Shown here: positions 6,431-6,699 of the stretch, one piece after another
How the letters are laid out: every line of letters begins with the position of its first letter
Numbering within the stretch: the first letter of the stretch is position 1
From: Selenomonas sp.
Lineage (GTDB): Bacteria; Bacillota_C; Negativicutes; Selenomonadales; Selenomonadaceae
Length of the DNA stretch: 6,699 nucleotides
Reading direction: 5' to 3'
Assembly: GCA_017940705.1 (NCBI GenBank)
Contig: JAGAYB010000078.1
Location: forward strand, 1 to 6,699
The notes under the pieces: model-generated
Told to the model about the DNA's origin: nothing
The model's input: only the letters and a program-made list of their open reading frames with translations
The model's database searches: none
Program-made: the position numbers and the translations under genes

Positions 6431-6699
6431 TTACTCTGTCATCTTAATCCGTCCTGTCTCAATGCCTGCCAAGCCATTTTGCCGCAGGTACTCAATAAAG
6501 ATGTCTTCCATAGCACCGTAATCACCCACGACCTTTGCCGCCTTCAGCATATCGTAGCCATCACCGCAGGCCGCAGTGAAATCACTGGTGGCCAGCGTGT
6601 ATGTTTTGTTATTATCCAATGCTTCGCCATTTACCAGCACATTGCTGACACGGCTGCCTGCCGGAGCCTTGGCATTCAGTTCAAAGGTCAGACCGCTGA
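6431..6699 (-). CDS. 5'-nucleotidase / bifunctional metallophosphatase, C-terminal end (partial)
   Basis: Only the last 88 codons are present; the frame is open through the right edge, so the start is missing. Residues such as SGLTFELNAKAPAGSRV, the VLVNGEALD strand, KTYTLATSDF and the CGDGYDML loop are typical of the 5'-nucleotidase C-terminal domain (UshA/YfkN-like), which binds the nucleotide base and supplies specificity to an N-terminal calcineurin-like phosphatase domain. Such proteins are usually exported and hydrolyse 5'-nucleotides, UDP-sugars or cyclic nucleotides. The usual GGDGY turn reads CGDGY here. A GTG at 6640 could be read as a start for a 69-residue ORF, but homology continues upstream of it, so that is not a real start. 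The stop at 6431 lies 16 nt before the radical SAM gene, which suggests co-transcription. Confidence 0.88.
   Translation of the reverse strand, partial: SGLTFELNAKAPAGSRVSNVLVNGEALDNNKTYTLATSDFTAACGDGYDMLKAAKVVGDYGAMEDIFIEYLRQNGLAGIETGRIKMTE

Noticed and set aside
6431..6640. A separate 69-residue protein starting at GTG 6640
   Set aside because: The same frame continues upstream to the window edge with 5'-nucleotidase-like sequence, so this is the tail of a larger gene.

Overview
The window looks like chromosomal DNA from a low-to-mid GC Bacillota (Firmicutes) bacterium. The evidence is strong purine-rich Shine-Dalgarno sites, two probable TTG starts, sigma-A type promoters, a perfect CIRCE operator and a sporulation/vegetative-type DacF/PBP5 carboxypeptidase. 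A Negativicutes (Selenomonas-like) host would fit the gene mix and base composition, but that is inference and was not tested. I see no RNA gene, insertion sequence, CRISPR array or phage gene.

Left part (1-1344). The N-terminal 383 codons of htpG (Hsp90) run leftwards off the window edge. Its promoter has near-consensus boxes spaced 17 bp apart, followed by a perfect 9-9-9 CIRCE inverted repeat in the 5' untranslated region, so HrcA is the expected repressor. In the same 195-bp gap a divergent promoter probably serves the next gene.

Middle (1345-2664, plus strand). One gene encodes a 439-residue membrane protein with the CNNM(DUF21)-CBS-CBS-CorC/HlyC layout, a likely Mg2+/divalent cation transporter. 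It converges on the next gene, and the two share a bidirectional terminator with a 14-bp stem at 2674-2720.

Right part (2725-6699, all minus strand). Transcription runs from the right edge: the C-terminal end of a 5'-nucleotidase/metallophosphatase, then a short AmmeMemoRadiSam-type radical SAM enzyme (16-nt gap), then an exported DUF4127 protein (22-nt gap). After a hairpin terminator comes an exported D-Ala-D-Ala carboxypeptidase of family S11. The first three genes look like one operon. The carboxypeptidase seems to have its own extended -10 promoter directly against the terminator hairpin.

The least explained part is the 5'-nucleotidase / short radical SAM / exported DUF4127 set. The family names are recognisable, but the radical SAM enzyme lacks the C-terminal Cys-rich tail I expect for AmrS, no Memo or AMMECR1 partner is visible, and DUF4127 has no known activity that I am aware of.
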